7,037 nucleotides of DNA from JBJXGC01 sp046154545 (GTDB lineage: Bacteria > Chloroflexota > Dehalococcoidia > Tepidiformales > Tepidiformaceae), in assembly GCA_046154545.1 (NCBI GenBank), contig JBJXGC010000195.1:1-7037 (forward strand), written 5' to 3'. The position numbers and the translations under genes were made by a program. How positions within the stretch are numbered: the stretch's first letter is position 1; each line of letters starts with the position of its first letter. The notes under the pieces are model-generated. The model did no database searches. It was given only the letters and a program-made list of their open reading frames with translations, and had not been told where the DNA came from. This document shows positions 4,944 to 7,037 of the stretch, piece after piece.

Positions 4944-7037
4944 TTACGAGCGCTCCGCGATGTGCGCCCGCTTCAACAATGCCGAATTCACGATCACGGA
5001 GAGCGAGCTGAGGGCCATCGCCGCAGCCGCGATGATCGGGTTGAGAAAGCCGAGGGCGGCGATGGGGATGCCAGCACTGTTGTAGACGAACGCCCAGAAG
5101 AGGTTCTGCTTGATCTTCCGCATCGTGGCCCGTGAGAGCCGGATCCCGGTCACGACATCGCGGACATCGTCTTTGATGAGGATGATCCCGCCGGTCTCCT
5201 TGGCGATGTCGGAACCCGAGCCGATCGCCACGCCGATGTCCGCGGCGGCGAGGGCCGGCGCGTCGTTCACGCCATCACCGACCATTGCGACCACCTTGCC
5301 CTGCCGTTGCAGGTCCTGGACTACGCGCGCCTTATCCCCTGGCAGCACCTCGGCAATCACCCGCTCGATCCCCAGTTGGGCGGCGACGGCACGGGCGGTG
5401 CGCTCGTTGTCACCGCTGAGCATTACGACTTCGATGTGGTCCCGGAGGAGCGCGGTAACGGCCTCCTGGGCCTCCGGCTTGATGGTGTCGGCGACGGCGA
5501 CAATGCCGGCCACGTGGCCGTCCACGCCGACGAGCATCGCCGTCTTCCCCTCCAGCTCGAGCCGGACCATCTCCTCCTCGGCCGGGGCGGGATCGAGCCC
5601 AAGCTCATTGAGGAAACGGCGGTTCCCGAGGAGCACCGCCTGACCTGCAATCTCACCGCGGATCCCGCGACCGGGGACGGCCACGAACGCCTTTACCTCC
5701 GGCAGGACGAAGCCCCGGTGCAGGCCCTCGCGGACGATGGCTGCCCCCAGCGGGTGTTCGGAGCCGGTTTCGATTGCGGCCGCCAGGGTGAGCAAACTCG
5801 CCTCATCGATCCCGCCCAGGGGCACGATGTCGGTGACGCTCGGCTCGCCCCGGGTGAGCGTGCCTGTCTTGTCGAACACCACCGTCGTCAGACGCTGCGC
5901 CCGCTCGAGGATGTCGCCGCCGCGGATGAGGATGCCGGCCTCGGCGCCTTTGCCCACGCCGACCATGAGGGCAGCCGGTGTCGCCACGCCCAGGGCGCAG
6001 GGGCAGGCGATGATCAGCACGGCGATGAAGGCGAGGAGGCCCTGGGGAAAGTCACCAAGTGCCCACCATCCGAAGAACGACGCCACCGCAACGATGACCA
6101 CGGCGGGGACGAACACGCGCGTCACCTGGTCGGCGAGCCGCTGGATGGGCGCACTCGTTGCCTGTGCGTCTTCGACGAGCTTCACGATCTGGGCGAGGGC
6201 GGTCTCTGCCCCAACCAGGGTCGCTGTGAAGCGCAGGAGCCCGGTCTGATTCACGGTTCCGCCCATCACCTGGCTCCCCGGCCCCTTTTCCACCGGCATC
6301 GACTCACCGGTCAGCATCGACTCGTCGATGCTCGAGTTGCCATCGACCACCAGGCCATCCGTGGCGATCCGCCCGCCCGGGCGGACGACGACGATCTCAC
6401 CGACGGCGATGCTCTCGGCCGGGACCTCCATCTCCTGGCCGTCGCGGATGACCGTCGCGGTCGCGGGGCGCAGGTCGAGGAGCTTGCGGACGGCGGCCGA
6501 GGACTTCTTCTTGATCGCCTCTTCCATGTACTTGCCAAAAAGCACGAAGGCGATGATGACGGCCGATACTTCGAAGTACACCTCCCGCTCTCCGACCTCA
6601 ACAGGGAGCGCGGAGGGAAAGAAGACGACGGCCACGCTGTACAGGTACGCCGTCGTCGTACCCAGCGCGATGAGAAAGTCCATGTTGATGTTGCGCGTCC
6701 GGATAGCGCTCCAGGCTCCCTTGTAGAAGGTCCAACCGCCGATGAACTGGACAGGCGTGACAAGCACAAACAGCCACCGGCCCCAGGTGAGCCAGGGGAG
6801 GCCCGGGATCGGCGCCCAGGTGAGCAGCGTGGCCCCGGCGGCGAGGGCGATGAAGGCCGCGGCCCGTCCAATGGCGAGGATCAGGACGGCGGTGAGGGCG
6901 ATGGAGACGCGCGTCCGCATCGCCTTCAGCTCCTGCTCAGGCGATTCGAACGTCTTCAGGCAGTTTGGGCTGCAGAAGTAGTACGTCCGGCCGTTGCGCT
7001 CCAGGGTGAGGGCTGTCGACTTCTTGATGACCATCCC
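4944..7037 (-). CDS. copA: Cu(I)-exporting P1B-type ATPase with N-terminal YHS domain, 5' end outside the window
   Basis: This is the C-terminal 697 residues of an ATP-driven copper exporter of the inner membrane. Numbering from the Met codon at 7034: YHS domain remnant (1-33, with FCSPNC at 20-25), membrane helices in about 42-73 and 86-139, actuator domain with TGES (242-245), the CPC ion site (344-346), the phosphorylated Asp388 in DKTGTLT, SEHP with the nucleotide-binding His427 (425-428), GDGVNDAP (586-593), YN (651-652), and MALSS near the end (673-677). CPC plus YN plus MxxSS is the Cu(I) signature. The Met at 7034 is not the start: the preceding in-frame codon is Gly, so GMVIKK is the end of a DPVCGM-type YHS motif whose first part lies beyond the edge. 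The gene probably leads an operon with the small membrane protein downstream. All catalytic motifs are intact. Ag(I) transport is also possible. Confidence 0.96.
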   Translation of the reverse strand, partial: GMVIKKSTALTLERNGRTYYFCSPNCLKTFESPEQELKAMRTRVSIALTAVLILAIGRAAAFIALAAGATLLTWAPIPGLPWLTWGRWLFVLVTPVQFIGGWTFYKGAWSAIRTRNINMDFLIALGTTTAYLYSVAVVFFPSALPVEVGEREVYFEVSAVIIAFVLFGKYMEEAIKKKSSAAVRKLLDLRPATATVIRDGQEMEVPAESIAVGEIVVVRPGGRIATDGLVVDGNSSIDESMLTGESMPVEKGPGSQVMGGTVNQTGLLRFTATLVGAETALAQIVKLVEDAQATSAPIQRLADQVTRVFVPAVVIVAVASFFGWWALGDFPQGLLAFIAVLIIACPCALGVATPAALMVGVGKGAEAGILIRGGDILERAQRLTTVVFDKTGTLTRGEPSVTDIVPLGGIDEASLLTLAAAIETGSEHPLGAAIVREGLHRGFVLPEVKAFVAVPGRGIRGEIAGQAVLLGNRRFLNELGLDPAPAEEEMVRLELEGKTAMLVGVDGHVAGIVAVADTIKPEAQEAVTALLRDHIEVVMLSGDNERTARAVAAQLGIERVIAEVLPGDKARVVQDLQRQGKVVAMVGDGVNDAPALAAADIGVAIGSGSDIAKETGGIILIKDDVRDVVTGIRLSRATMRKIKQNLFWAFVYNSAGIPIAALGFLNPIIAAAAMALSSLSVIVNSALLKRAHIAERS

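Noticed and set aside
4709..5011. 100-codon plus-strand frame with a very acidic, His/Glu/Asp-rich product that looks metal-binding
   Set aside because: It is the exact antisense of the hydrophobic codons of the small membrane protein and the end of the ATPase. The acidic bias is a by-product of complementing Leu/Val/Ile codons.
1..7037. CRISPR array, tRNA, insertion sequence ends or long direct repeats
   Set aside because: Reading both strands by eye, I saw no regularly spaced repeats, no cloverleaf-like tRNA sequence, and no transposase or paired terminal repeats. A computed search could still find weak cases.

Overview
The window is GC-rich bacterial DNA. Starts include GTG as well as ATG, and several genes have good Shine-Dalgarno (SD) sequences, while at least one minus-strand gene looks leaderless. 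The gene content (an AarF/UbiB-like kinase with two C-terminal membrane spans, a YHS-domain copper P-type ATPase, a SprT-like metallopeptidase) fits a high-GC Chloroflexota or Actinobacteriota-type genome. This placement is an impression from composition and gene types, not proof. No rRNA, tRNA, CRISPR array or insertion sequence was seen.

Layout. (1) 1-320, plus: the 3' end of a gene for a small membrane-anchored or exported protein of unknown function. (2) 321-1542, minus: a two-gene unit. An upstream gene encodes a helix-turn-helix protein resembling phage terminase small subunits, and a downstream gene encodes a zinc metallopeptidase with an HELLH motif. A doubtful 61-codon reading frame follows. 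Strong inverted repeats lie inside the start of the first gene and in the gap between the two. (3) 1543-1753: divergent control region, with alternating TAGT/ACTA half-sites overlapping the ribosome binding site of the next plus-strand gene. (4) 1754-4628, plus: a 72-residue membrane protein rich in Met, Cys and His, then an AarF/UbiB-type kinase-like protein whose usual metal-binding Asn is replaced by Tyr, then an alpha/beta hydrolase with a complete catalytic triad. (5) 4629-4690: gap between convergent genes, with a short hairpin. (6) 4691-7037, minus: a copper-exporting P1B-ATPase running off the right edge, followed by a small protein with two membrane spans. A perfect 14-bp palindrome separates them.

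How they may work together. The ATPase is the only gene with a firm biochemical role: Cu(I) export. The 72-residue Met/His-rich membrane protein has a composition typical of small proteins near copper and heavy-metal exporters, so the right-hand two thirds may be a loose metal or membrane-stress neighbourhood. The kinase-like protein and the hydrolase could act on isoprenoid quinones or other lipids. The minus-strand helix-turn-helix and protease pair looks accessory, perhaps a domesticated phage remnant. I did not find a clear undescribed defence or mobile system. The best leads are the inverted-repeat-bearing helix-turn-helix/protease pair, the half-site cluster ahead of the Met/His-rich protein, and the altered AarF active site.
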